A DNA stretch of 64,000 nt from Mesorhizobium sp. B2-3-4 (GTDB lineage: Bacteria; Pseudomonadota; Alphaproteobacteria; Rhizobiales; Rhizobiaceae): positions 186,001-250,000 of the forward strand of contig NZ_VFVY01000004.1 in NCBI RefSeq assembly GCF_006442315.1. Direction: 5' to 3'. Position 1 is the stretch's first letter, and every line of letters starts with the position of its first letter. Positions 32,334 to 39,416 of the stretch are shown here, piece after piece. Both the position numbers and the translations under genes were made by a program. Below the pieces are notes generated by a model. It worked only from the letters and a program-made list of their open reading frames with translations. It did no database searches and was not told the origin of the DNA.

Positions 32334-32625
32334 TTTCGCCTCCTTAGCTTATGGTTAGGCCGATAGGAAAGCTGTCCTATGACGCGGAGTCAATGAGCGA
32401 TCGCGGTGTCCGCCTAGCGAGGCTCCTGACAAGTACCTTCAGGAGTGATTGGCACTTTGAGACTAAGCGAACAATGCCAACGGTAGTTGGCGCGCCGAGC
32501 CCATGCAGGTAGAGCAGGTTATAGGTGATCACCTGCACTTTTTTTATTGACCCGCACCACCTGCATGTTGTACGTCGGTCAGCACCACCTGCATGTTGCC
32601 AAGCCGACCAGCAAAGGATCGAAAT
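32334..32625. other. Gene-free regulatory region before the ParA-like gene
   Basis: 292 bp without a convincing gene. It contains an ATAGGA...TCCTAT inverted repeat (32363-32380), one GAGTC site at 32387-32391, a perfect palindrome AGGTGATCACCT (32523-32534) and the CACCTGCA repeat array described separately. Confidence 0.6.
32504..32598. repeat. CACCTGCA direct repeats at 28-bp spacing upstream of parA-like gene
   Basis: CACCTGCA starts at 32530, 32558 and 32586, exactly 28 bp apart. The last two lie in identical 17-bp blocks (GCACCACCTGCATGTTG at 32554-32570 and 32582-32598). An inverted copy TGCAGGT is at 32504-32510. Such a phased array upstream of a ParA gene suggests an operator or centromere-like site. 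Confidence 0.7.
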
Positions 32626-33663
32626 ATGAACTCCCTCGAAAAGGTTCTTGCGAACCACCAACGAGCTGTCGAAGAAGGGCACGTCTCGACGGGTGATTTG
32701 AGATACCGTTCGTATGCGGTCTCGACGCTCCGCGGCGGCGTCGGCAAATCAACGATTACGTTCAATCTCGCTTACGAACTGTCGCAGCAGCGCCCGCTCC
32801 TGCTCGCCGACATGTGTGCTCAATGCAACTTGACTGAGAACTTGATGCGGGACCAAGATCCTGAAGTGACCGTTATGGAAACGCTCCAGCCAATCCTGCT
32901 GGGGCCGGCCTTCGGCACCGCGCCTAGTGACGCGTCTTACCGCGTGTCCACTTATTGCGACTCTTTCAAGACATCGAAGCCAAGCTTTTTGATGCCAGGG
33001 AACGCAGAACTGTTCGCCTTCCCATCTATGCTCTATCAGCAGCTTCAGACGGCGCACGCGCAGAAGAACATCTCGGCCGTCAAATCGCTGCTCGAGAGCC
33101 TTAAGACGGCGATGGATAGGGAAGCTGCCGAGAAGAAGGCTGAAGGTATACTGATCGACACGAGCCCGTTTTACGCTGGCGGCACGCACTTGGCGTGGTG
33201 TGCTGCCGACGCGGTAATCATTCCCGTTCGCGTTGATGAGCATTCTCTTGATTCGCTCGAATTGACGCTGGACCTTTTGGACAACCCTACGAAGGACTTT
33301 GGCGTCTGGAACGAGCGGGCCGGCGGTCGTTCGGCGCCGCGCGTCGCAGCTATCGTGATGACAATGGTCGGTTCCAAAAGCCAGTTGCGTGCCACACCAG
33401 ACCGCGCGTCGCGTATGTATATTGAGCGCGCAATTGAGATCGCAGAGAAGCACGCATCCCTATTCGACTACCCTGATCCTGCAGACGCTTTCGTTGTAAC
33501 GGACGACTTCGTTTCAGCTGGCCGTATCAGCGGGGCCAAAAGCATCCCAATATCGAAACTGAAGATCGGCAGTTTTCACAGCGTCGAGGGCAAGAGACTT
33601 CAGGTGAACTCATCCGCCCAGCGATACCAGCGCGAGATCGCCTATTTGGTCAGCATCCTCTAG
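32626..33663 (+). CDS. ParA-family ATPase with atypical Walker motif
   Basis: A 345-residue protein from ATG 32626, preceded by AAAGGA. The deviant Walker A is RGGVGKST (residues 36-43); the signature first Lys of canonical ParA (KGGxGKS) is Arg. Walker A' is DMCAQCN and Walker B is GILIDTSP. No ParB is visible next to it. It could partition a plasmid-like prophage form, position phage DNA, or act as a regulator of the repeat array. The long C-terminal region (NERAGGRSAPRVAAIVMTMVGSK...) is family-typical. Confidence 0.75.
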   Translation: MNSLEKVLANHQRAVEEGHVSTGDLRYRSYAVSTLRGGVGKSTITFNLAYELSQQRPLLLADMCAQCNLTENLMRDQDPEVTVMETLQPILLGPAFGTAPSDASYRVSTYCDSFKTSKPSFLMPGNAELFAFPSMLYQQLQTAHAQKNISAVKSLLESLKTAMDREAAEKKAEGILIDTSPFYAGGTHLAWCAADAVIIPVRVDEHSLDSLELTLDLLDNPTKDFGVWNERAGGRSAPRVAAIVMTMVGSKSQLRATPDRASRMYIERAIEIAEKHASLFDYPDPADAFVVTDDFVSAGRISGAKSIPISKLKIGSFHSVEGKRLQVNSSAQRYQREIAYLVSIL

Positions 33664-33715
33664 CGCCCCTCCCTTGCCCAGGAGGCTCCTGCTCGCTCGC
33701 CTTCAATCCACAACC

Positions 33716-33740
33716 AGCCCGCTTCGGCGGGCTTTTTGTT
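33716..33740 (+). terminator. Rho-independent terminator after parA-like gene
   Basis: AGCCCGC-TTCG-GCGGGCT stem with a UUCG-type loop (33716-33733) followed by TTTTTGTT. It ends the parA-like transcript before the PL region. Confidence 0.85.
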
Positions 33741-33774
33741 GCGCGTGATTCGGCCGTGGCTCATCGCGGCAGAA

Positions 33775-33820
33775 CAATTTTTTCAGTCCCACTGATTTTT
33801 CAGCTTGACTGATTTTTCAG
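33775..33820. promoter_or_regulatory. Triple operator array at PL
   Basis: CTGATTTTTCAG at 33792-33803 and again at 33809-33820, spaced 17 bp. A degenerate third site (CAATTTTTTCAG, 33775-33786) lies another 17 bp upstream. The spacing and sequence equal those at PR, so one repressor should control both. Confidence 0.75.
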
Positions 33821-33833
33821 TGTGACTTAAATT
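33805..33833 (+). promoter_or_regulatory. Early promoter PL (plus strand)
   Basis: TTGACT (33805-33810), 17-bp spacer, TAAATT (33828-33833). The -35 overlaps the downstream operator exactly as at PR. A CCTCATC/GATGAGG inverted repeat (33834-33854) follows and contains the GAGG ribosome binding site of the first gene. Confidence 0.75.
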
Positions 33834-33861
33834 CCTCATCAACACCAGATGAGGACCGGCA

Positions 33862-34206
33862 ATGAACACCCACTCCCTCGACCTTACCCGCGACGGCCTG
33901 ATTTCGGCCCTATCGACCAAGCCCGGCCTGCTTCGCCAGACCAACCCTGAATTCCTCCGCGACGTGATCGCGATGAAGCGCGAGCGCGGCGATACGGACA
34001 TTGCGGATTTCACGAAGGTCTGCCGCGAGTTCGGTTCGGGCGTCAACGCCACGGTCGGCGGCGCCGCTTGGGCGATGCGCCAGTGGGTTGCCAAGCGCAA
34101 GACCTGGATCAGCGAAGAGCAGCACGCCCGCCGCATCGCCTTCCTTGCCGATCTGGATGCTGTGATCGCCGGCACGTTCGGCGTCGAATTCAAGGCGGTC
34201 GCGTGA
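33862..34206 (+). CDS. First gene of the PL operon, hypothetical
   Basis: A 114-residue protein starting MNTHSLDLTRDGLISALSTKPGLLRQ, helical and basic (AWAMRQWVAKRKTWISEEQHARRIAFLADLD). GAGG lies 7 nt before the ATG, inside a small inverted repeat that might hide it. Being first after PL it may be an early regulator or inhibitor, but nothing in the sequence proves this. Confidence 0.6.
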   Translation: MNTHSLDLTRDGLISALSTKPGLLRQTNPEFLRDVIAMKRERGDTDIADFTKVCREFGSGVNATVGGAAWAMRQWVAKRKTWISEEQHARRIAFLADLDAVIAGTFGVEFKAVA

Positions 34207-34508
34207 TGAACATTGGAGAATTCCCCGAAGGCATGTGCGCCGAGCGCAAGCCGATCTGGCATCGAAACGGGATGACGCAGATGAACACCGCAACAAAGCT
34301 CAAGAAGGGTGACACGGTTTTTTACCGGACGAACGGATGCGTCTTCCGCGCTCGCGTCGAGCGGCTTCACCGCGACGGCACTGTGACCATCGAGACGCTG
34401 TTTTCGGTGGGTGAGGACGGCGCCGATCTCCACGGCTTCTATGGCTACAAATATCGCACTGGCGCCGACCGCTTCCACACAACAGCGGCGCTCGCGCTCG
34501 CCTCCTAA
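34206..34508 (+). CDS. Hypothetical early protein
   Basis: A 100-residue protein. Its ATG shares one base with the previous stop (TGATG). It begins MNIGEFPEGMCAERKPIWH and has a beta-barrel-like central section (KGDTVFYRTNGCVFRARVERLHRDGTVTIETLF). No family recognised. Confidence 0.55.
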   Translation: MNIGEFPEGMCAERKPIWHRNGMTQMNTATKLKKGDTVFYRTNGCVFRARVERLHRDGTVTIETLFSVGEDGADLHGFYGYKYRTGADRFHTTAALALAS

Positions 34509-34569
34509 GCCACCTCACCCCCGCCCTCACCCCGCAAAGCCGATAGGCAAGAGACAAGGGAAACGACAG

Positions 34570-34779
34570 ATGAACGCGGCAGCACTGAAATATTCGGACG
34601 TGAAGGCCGGTGACAGGCTGATCGCTGATGGCGGCTTTGATTGCATCAAGGCGAATGAGGTTCTGACCGTACGGTCCTCCGTCCTTGGCAGTCTCTATGT
34701 CCCTTGCGGTTGTGGAAAGCACTTTCTCGACGGCCAAGAAGGCGACGACGGAAAGCTTATCGGCTTCAGGCGCGGATAG
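34570..34779 (+). CDS. Small Cys-containing early protein
   Basis: A 69-residue protein starting MNAAALKYSDVKAGDRLIADGGFDCIKA, with a VPCGCGKHFLDGQEGDDGKLIGF ending that resembles small phage beta proteins. A GGGAAACGACAG leader precedes the ATG. Function unknown. Confidence 0.6.
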   Translation: MNAAALKYSDVKAGDRLIADGGFDCIKANEVLTVRSSVLGSLYVPCGCGKHFLDGQEGDDGKLIGFRRG

Positions 34780-34822
34780 CACCTCTCCAAAGCAAATACC
34801 CCCATCAACCGGACAGAACGCC

Positions 34823-35038
34823 ATGAACGCCGCCCTTCGCAAAGTCATCGCAGAAAGCGCGGACTTCCGCATTGTCACCAAGATTTTCGGCGGCACTCTC
34901 GGCCCGGAATACACCGTCGCCGCTGGTGGCCGGTACTATCGCGTCGGCCAACTCGCGCTTGACCAGTTGAAGCGCGGTATCCCTGCCGAAGACCTTGATC
35001 TGTTGGAAGTCGATCCTGAGACGGATGAGGCTCTGTGA
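34823..35038 (+). CDS. Hypothetical early protein
   Basis: A 71-residue protein starting MNAALRKVIAESADFRIVTKIFGGTLGPEYTVAAGGRYYRVG, acidic at the C-terminus. Coupled to the next microgene by TGATG at 35036-35040. No family recognised. Confidence 0.55.
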   Translation: MNAALRKVIAESADFRIVTKIFGGTLGPEYTVAAGGRYYRVGQLALDQLKRGIPAEDLDLLEVDPETDEAL

Positions 35039-35151
35039 TGGACGACGCTCTCACGAACGTTTGCAACTGGCTGGCTGATCACCCTCGCATCATTGCCGTG
35101 CTTGTCATCGCATCGATCTTGTTCGTTGCCGCGATCGACGTGCCGGCCTGA
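35038..35151 (+). CDS. Single-pass membrane microprotein
   Basis: A 37-residue product from the ATG at 35038, coupled to the preceding stop. After MDDALTNVCNWLADHPR it has one hydrophobic segment (IIAVLVIASILFVAAIDV). It is a likely membrane microprotein of the early operon; function unknown. Confidence 0.55.
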   Translation: MDDALTNVCNWLADHPRIIAVLVIASILFVAAIDVPA

Positions 35152-35175
35152 AATCACAACCGAAAGGGAAGAGAC

Positions 35176-36258
35176 ATGACCAAAATCATTCGCACGAAAA
35201 CCAAGGCCCACGGCGGCATCACCGCAGCCGAAAAATCTCTGATGGATGAGCATTCAAAGCTCTGGATTTCGCGTGCCATGCGTACCGCGCCAATCGAGCC
35301 GGACAAGATCATCCCGGCAATCGAAGGCATCTATGCTGCCGCTAACCTAAAGGCGCCACGCGTCGTTATCGTTCCTTCGCCTGTGGTCATGGCGTTTGCC
35401 TACGGCGCGTCAGCAGCGATCTGGTATGCTCGGAAGAACGCCACCGACGCCGCCACCAGCGCCGCCACCCGCGCCGCCACCCGCGCCGCCACCGACGCCG
35501 CCACCAGCGCCGCCACCTACGCCGCCACCTACGCCGCCACCTACGACGCCACCTACGATTCGCTCGCTGCGCTCGCTTGCTATGATATGGCCGGCGAACT
35601 CGGCATTGAGAGCGCGAAACGCTGGTGGACCGTCTACCAAGGCGGCAACATGTGGGCGGGCTATGACTGCTACCTAACAGCGTGCCGCGACATTCTCGGG
35701 CTGGAGTTGACCAGCCATGCCGGCTACGCCTTTTGGGAGCAAGCGGCAATCCATGGCGGCTTCCGCGTCATGCACGAAGAATTCTGCATGGTTTCGGACT
35801 TCCCCGAAGTCCTGCGTGTTGACGATCAGAACAGAGCCCATTGCGAAAGCGGTCCTTCGCACCGCTGGAGGGATGGCTGGAGCCTCTATCATTGGCATGG
35901 GGTGAATATCCCGGCTGAGTGGATCGAAGACAAGCAAAGCCTCACGGCCAAGATCGCGCTGACCTGGACCAATATCGAGCAGCGCCGCGCCGCAATCGAA
36001 ATCGTCGGCTGGGCTCGCATCCTTCGCGAACTCAACGCCAAGGTCATCGACGCTGATGGTGATCCGCAGATCGGCACACTCGTTGAAGTGACGCTGCCCG
36101 ACCTGTCACGCCCTGCTCGCTTCTGTCGCGTCACATGCGGCACCGGGCGCGAGTTCGCCGTTGGCGTTCCTCCCGAAACCGAAACGGCTTTGGCTGCGCA
36201 AGCATGGATGCAGGGCGTCCATCTTGCGGACTTCATCCGCCCTGAAATCCGAACCTAA
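35176..36258 (+). CDS. DUF6745-like protein with (AATx)n repeat domain
   Basis: A 360-residue protein. Residues 1-88 are a unique N-terminal part. Residues 89-128 are about ten tetrapeptides of the form A-A-T-[DSRY], encoded by 12-bp repeats. Residues 129-360 include a His/Trp-rich region (GPSHRWRDGWSLYHWHGVNIPAEWIEDKQS) that resembles DUF6745. AAAGGGAAGAGAC precedes the ATG. Function unknown; repeat number probably varies between related prophages. Confidence 0.6.
   Translation: MTKIIRTKTKAHGGITAAEKSLMDEHSKLWISRAMRTAPIEPDKIIPAIEGIYAAANLKAPRVVIVPSPVVMAFAYGASAAIWYARKNATDAATSAATRAATRAATDAATSAATYAATYAATYDATYDSLAALACYDMAGELGIESAKRWWTVYQGGNMWAGYDCYLTACRDILGLELTSHAGYAFWEQAAIHGGFRVMHEEFCMVSDFPEVLRVDDQNRAHCESGPSHRWRDGWSLYHWHGVNIPAEWIEDKQSLTAKIALTWTNIEQRRAAIEIVGWARILRELNAKVIDADGDPQIGTLVEVTLPDLSRPARFCRVTCGTGREFAVGVPPETETALAAQAWMQGVHLADFIRPEIRT
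35440..35559 (+). repeat. 12-bp coding tandem repeat GCCGCCACCnnC
   Basis: About ten in-frame copies of a 12-bp unit encode A-A-T-x tetrapeptides, where x is Asp, Ser, Arg or Tyr. The last copies diverge (YDATYDS). The variable codon keeps the reading frame and changes charge or aromaticity, which suggests selection at the protein level as well as slippage. Confidence 0.8.
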
Positions 36259-36278
36259 CTCGAAAGGAAAATACCAAA

Positions 36279-36632
36279 ATGAAGACCTTCAAGAACACCG
36301 CCGCACAGGGCGAAATCAGCATTCGCAAGATCACGTCGCTCCCAGCGGATGTCGTGCCGCTCAAGCCCGAAAATGGCCACTTCGTCATCGGCCATTCTGA
36401 AACCGGCCACCATCACGTCATGACGTTGGATCGCAAGCAGGTGTTCGAGGCGAAGAACCCTCCGGCTGGCATGCGCGTTCTCTACGCCATTCTCGACGTG
36501 CCAGCCGATCTCATTCACCAGCGCGGCCACGACACCCACGAGACCATCCAGCATGACGCTGGCATCTACGAATTCCGGCTTGGGCGTGAGTTCGACCCTT
36601 ATGCCGAATTGGCCCGTCAGGTCGCGGATTAG
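36279..36632 (+). CDS. Hypothetical early protein with His-rich motif
   Basis: A 117-residue protein starting MKTFKNTAAQGEISIRKITSLPADVVPL. It contains HFVIGHSETGHHHVMTL and ILDVPADLIHQRGHDTHETI, both His-rich, and could bind metal. AAAGGAAA precedes the ATG. Phage proteins with 'GHSETGHHHV' are common in rhizobial prophages; function unknown. Confidence 0.6.
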   Translation: MKTFKNTAAQGEISIRKITSLPADVVPLKPENGHFVIGHSETGHHHVMTLDRKQVFEAKNPPAGMRVLYAILDVPADLIHQRGHDTHETIQHDAGIYEFRLGREFDPYAELARQVAD

Positions 36633-36689
36633 TCGGCTTCGGTTTCCGGCGTCCGCGCCGGTTTCCCAAGCCGACAAAGGAGATATCCC

Positions 36690-36860
36690 ATGATCCGCCC
36701 TACCCTCCACATCGTATCCGACGCCAAGGAGGCTTTCCGTTTGAGCCTCATCTTGGCGGCTCTTGAAAACCTCATGAAGTACGACGAGTGCGCCGTTCTG
36801 CGCGCCGCATGTCGTGCCCGATATCTCGATCTGACGGATGGCTGCCATGACGCAAGCTGA
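36690..36860 (+). CDS. Small early protein
   Basis: A 56-residue protein from ATG 36690, preceded by AAAGGAGAT, a strong ribosome binding site. MIRPTLHIVSDAKEAFRLSLILAALENLM is helical, with three Cys in the second half (DECAVLRAACRARYLDLTDGCHD). It overlaps the next gene's start. Function unknown. Confidence 0.6.
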   Translation: MIRPTLHIVSDAKEAFRLSLILAALENLMKYDECAVLRAACRARYLDLTDGCHDAS

Positions 36861-37056
36861 CTTGTCCGTCATTCCCGACATTGTGGCCCGCTGCCGCGTA
36901 GACGCGGATTTCCAGATTGCGAAATCATGCCGGGAGCAGGCTTCCCGTCTGGCTCGATTCAGAGGGCCAGGTTGGCGCTTTGCGCATCGTTTGGAGCTGC
37001 GCCGGGCCATTCGCTACTGGCAGCACTACAAGGCCGCCGTGAGGGCCATTCAGTGA
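36847..37056 (+). CDS. Small basic early protein
   Basis: A 69-residue protein from ATG 36847 (36838 is an alternative start in frame), starting MTQADLSVIPDIVARCRVD. It is rich in Arg and aromatic residues (ASRLARFRGPGWRFAHRLELRRAIRYWQHYK) and may bind nucleic acid. Overlaps the upstream gene and is coupled to the next by GTGA. Confidence 0.5.
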   Translation: MTQADLSVIPDIVARCRVDADFQIAKSCREQASRLARFRGPGWRFAHRLELRRAIRYWQHYKAAVRAIQ

Positions 37057-37277
37057 CCCGATCATACACCTATTGCGAGGACTGCGACAACGTTGAGCCA
37101 AATGGGCGCAAACGTTCGCCAGCTTCGTGGGTGTGTCTGAAATTTCCCCGGGTTGAGGGTGGCGGGTTCGTCGCTCCAAAGGTTTGGGCTGATAGCGAGC
37201 CATTCATGCGGTGCACGGGGATCAATGGTGGCGCCTGCCCGATGTGGACAGAGCGCAAAGGAGGGATTGATGAGTAA
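37053..37277 (+). CDS. Cys-rich small protein with GTG start
   Basis: A 74-residue protein using the GTG at 37053, which overlaps the previous stop (GTGA). Cys residues in CEDCDN, WVCLKF, MRCTG and GACPMW suggest a zinc-binding fold. The 3' end overlaps the next gene by 8 bp. Function unknown. Confidence 0.55.
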   Translation: MTRSYTYCEDCDNVEPNGRKRSPASWVCLKFPRVEGGGFVAPKVWADSEPFMRCTGINGGACPMWTERKGGIDE

Positions 37278-37911
37278 TCTTGAACCTCGCATCGAGGCTA
37301 TCCGCAAGGAGTACGGTCTTGACCAAACCGACTTCTGGCAGATACCGCAGAACAAGCAGTGGGTGTGCAAACACGCTGCTCTTGAGGTTGTCGCCGTAAA
37401 GGCCAAGATCAAATTCGATCTTCCGGTTGTCATCGAGAAAGACGCTGCGGCTCTGACCACGTCGATTGTCGTCATGGGCCACATGGGCGACCGATCGGAA
37501 TGGGCAACAGGCGAGACCAACCCGACCAACTATTCGATCAAAGGCAAGCAACCGTCCTACCCTTGGGCAATGAGTGAGAAGCGCGCGAAGGACCGCGTTA
37601 TCCTGAAGCTCGTCGGCATTCATGGGCTTGTCTATTCGGAAGACGAATTGGCGCCGCCGGCTGACGACAAGCCACCGACCAAGGCTGATGCGCGACCGAT
37701 CTTCACAACTCTCCAGACTGACATGCGCAAAAACGCCAACAAAGACGATCTGCGCCGCTGGTTTGTCGATCCTGAGGTCAAGGAATTGAGGAAGCAAATC
37801 CCTGCCGACTGGGATGCGACCTTGAAGAAGGAAATGACCGAATTCGCTGCGACGCTGCCTGGGCCAGCAGCAAACGGCAACGCCTACGCAGACAACTACT
37901 CAGCCGGTTAG
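37270..37911 (+). CDS. Possible ERF/Rad52-like recombination protein
   Basis: A 213-residue protein starting MSNLEPRIEAIRKEYGLDQTDFW. The middle section (WATGETNPTNYSIKGKQPSYPWAMSEKRAKDRVILKLVGIHGLVYSEDE) resembles the conserved core of phage single-strand annealing proteins of the ERF/Rad52 group as I recall it. Its place, next to NinB- and YbcO-like genes, supports a recombination role. Family assignment is tentative. Confidence 0.5.
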   Translation: MSNLEPRIEAIRKEYGLDQTDFWQIPQNKQWVCKHAALEVVAVKAKIKFDLPVVIEKDAAALTTSIVVMGHMGDRSEWATGETNPTNYSIKGKQPSYPWAMSEKRAKDRVILKLVGIHGLVYSEDELAPPADDKPPTKADARPIFTTLQTDMRKNANKDDLRRWFVDPEVKELRKQIPADWDATLKKEMTEFAATLPGPAANGNAYADNYSAG

Positions 37912-37962
37912 CAACGAGCAAGGCCGCCAGCGCGAATGCTGGCGGCGGAAAGGCCACGGGAC

Positions 37963-38427
37963 ATGGTCACGCGCACTGTCAAGAACGAGGACGATCTGTC
38001 GCTCCTCACCACATACCTGAAAGGCCGCAAGCGACCGCTCACGGTCGAGATCACAGAAGGCCGCGACCGCTCGTCAGAGCAAAATCGCCTCGCCTTCAAG
38101 TGGTACGTCGAGATCAGCGAGCAGACCGGTGAGGATCGGGAAGACGTTCGTGCGCGATGCAAGCTGGAAATCGGAGTTCCGATCCTTCGGAAGGCGCACA
38201 ACAAATTCCGTGCAACCTACGACAAGCTTATCCGTCCGCTCGCCTACGCGCAAAAGCTGGCACTGATCCGCGATACCGAAATGCCGGTCACAAGCTTGAT
38301 GAACGTCGAGCAGATGAGCCGGTATCTGGACATCGTGTTCCGCCGTCATGCCGAAATTGGCGTCGGCCTGACCATTCCCCCAGATCGATATGCGTTCGAT
38401 CCCGAGCAGAGGAAGGTCGCAGCATGA
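37963..38427 (+). CDS. NinB-like recombination protein
   Basis: A 154-residue protein from the ATG at 37963; 37936 is an alternative upstream start. It contains EGRDRSSEQNRLAFKWYVEISEQTG, where R-S-x-E-Q-N is the start signature of NinB/YbcN proteins, then conserved helical segments to the end (FRRHAEIGVGLTIPPDRYAFD). In lambda-like phages NinB belongs to the recombination block. It is coupled by ATGA to the next small gene. Confidence 0.65.
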   Translation: MVTRTVKNEDDLSLLTTYLKGRKRPLTVEITEGRDRSSEQNRLAFKWYVEISEQTGEDREDVRARCKLEIGVPILRKAHNKFRATYDKLIRPLAYAQKLALIRDTEMPVTSLMNVEQMSRYLDIVFRRHAEIGVGLTIPPDRYAFDPEQRKVAA

Positions 38428-38570
38428 TCCGTTTCCTCAAAAGCCTCTTTCGCCGTCGCCGCCCTGTTGTGGTCGCCACCTTCACAACCAAGAAGCATTC
38501 GGACTGGCTGAAGAAGCGCGATCAAAAGTGCTTGGAGCTATCCGGTGGCCGGGAATGGAGGGCGCGGTAA
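38424..38570 (+). CDS. Small basic early protein between NinB- and YbcO-like genes
   Basis: A 48-residue strongly basic product (MIRFLKSLFRRRRPVVVATFTTKKH). ATGA overlap with the NinB-like stop and TAATG overlap with the YbcO-like start. Likely binds nucleic acid or a partner of the flanking proteins; not recognised. Confidence 0.55.
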   Translation: MIRFLKSLFRRRRPVVVATFTTKKHSDWLKKRDQKCLELSGGREWRAR

Positions 38571-38941
38571 TGGGCATCGTATCGAGCAAGCTTCGGAACA
38601 GCGCCAAGGGTGAAATCTGCACCTTCGCCATTCCCGGCATCTGCAATCACGATCCAGAGACGACTGTTCTTTGTCACATTCGCGACGAGGCAAAGGGGCT
38701 TTCGAACAAGGCTAACGACTATAGCGCCGCGTTCGGCTGCTACGCTTGCCACACCGCCATTGATCAGCACCGTCTCTCCAAGGAGGACGAGCTTTTCTAC
38801 AGCCTTCGCGCCATGCAGCGCACCTGGGCTGTGTGGGTCAGTCGCGGACTGATCGTCATGCCCGTCGACGTGCCGCGTTCGAAGCCTTCTTCGAAGATCG
38901 CCGCACGCCGTCATATCGCATCCGGAGAAACTATCCGGTGA
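38570..38941 (+). CDS. YbcO-like (DUF1364) nuclease
   Basis: A 123-residue protein with the DUF1364 pattern: SSKLRNSAKGEICTFAIPGICNHDPETTVLCHIR, AFGCYACHTAIDQH and a later helix. The Cys/His pairs are arranged as in YbcO, an HNH-like nuclease of the DLP12 prophage. In E. coli prophages YbcN(NinB) and YbcO are neighbours, and that order is kept here. Confidence 0.75.
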   Translation: MGIVSSKLRNSAKGEICTFAIPGICNHDPETTVLCHIRDEAKGLSNKANDYSAAFGCYACHTAIDQHRLSKEDELFYSLRAMQRTWAVWVSRGLIVMPVDVPRSKPSSKIAARRHIASGETIR

Positions 38942-39006
38942 TCCCCAAACCCAAGCACGAACGGCCTCAGCTATCGCCTCGTGCCATGTACAGGAGCCAA
39001 GGATGA
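38938..39006 (+). CDS. Candidate 22-residue microgene, coupled at both ends
   Basis: The GTG at 38938 overlaps the YbcO-like stop (GTGA) and the frame runs 22 codons to a TGA that overlaps the next ATG (39003). It reads VIPKPKHERPQLSPRAM then YRSQG. Coupling at both ends is the only support; expression is unproven. Confidence 0.35.
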   Translation: MIPKPKHERPQLSPRAMYRSQG

Positions 39007-39239
39007 AGCCCTACGACGTCAGAAGCGAAGCCGATCTTCTTGCGATGGAGTCCGACAACCACCCGCAGGATGCCGGTGTTTGGTCGATCATGAACGGCGA
39101 GGATCACATCAGCTTGCACCCTCCCGTAGAGGGCAGCAGCACCTACTTCATTCGCATCCCCCGCGATCAGTTCAACGCCATTGTCGACTGGTACATGGCC
39201 GATCAGCCCGCCGCTCGTCTTCGCAGGAGCGCATCATGA
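39003..39239 (+). CDS. Hypothetical early protein
   Basis: A 78-residue protein starting MKPYDVRSEADLLAMESDNHPQDAG, with AGGAG 6 nt upstream. A beta-rich centre (HISLHPPVEGSSTYFIRIPRDQFNAIVDWYM) resembles small phage proteins that bind partners. It overlaps the next gene by ATGA. Function unknown. Confidence 0.55.
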   Translation: MKPYDVRSEADLLAMESDNHPQDAGVWSIMNGEDHISLHPPVEGSSTYFIRIPRDQFNAIVDWYMADQPAARLRRSAS

Positions 39240-39415
39240 GCGGGGAGACGAAGACAGAAGAGCCAGCGAAGCCGGATGGTGAAATCCCCGGTGAGATCGA
39301 AATGTTCGACGGGCGGCTTCAACAGGTCGTGGATTCCACGCGGTCAGGCTGGTGGCGCTTTCACAAGCACTACGACCGCGACGGTTATTGCGACAATTCA
39401 GGGCGCGGTTACTGA
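39236..39415 (+). CDS. Hypothetical early protein
   Basis: A 59-residue protein, acidic at the N-terminus (MSGETKTEEPAKPDGEIPGEIEMFDGRLQQ) and aromatic at the end (RSGWWRFHKHYDRDGYCD). ATGA-coupled to the previous gene and one base before the next ATG. No family recognised. Confidence 0.55.
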   Translation: MSGETKTEEPAKPDGEIPGEIEMFDGRLQQVVDSTRSGWWRFHKHYDRDGYCDNSGRGY

Positions 39416-39416
39416 C

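Noticed and set aside
32504..32598. CRISPR-like or iteron replication origin
   Set aside because: Only three short repeats and no replication initiator gene beside them; kept as an operator/centromere candidate.
32377..32682. Minus-strand frame overlapping the repeat array
   Set aside because: No ribosome binding site, odd composition, and it covers the regulatory repeats.
35440..35559. CRISPR-like array
   Set aside because: The 12-bp units are contiguous, in frame and without spacers; it is a coding repeat.
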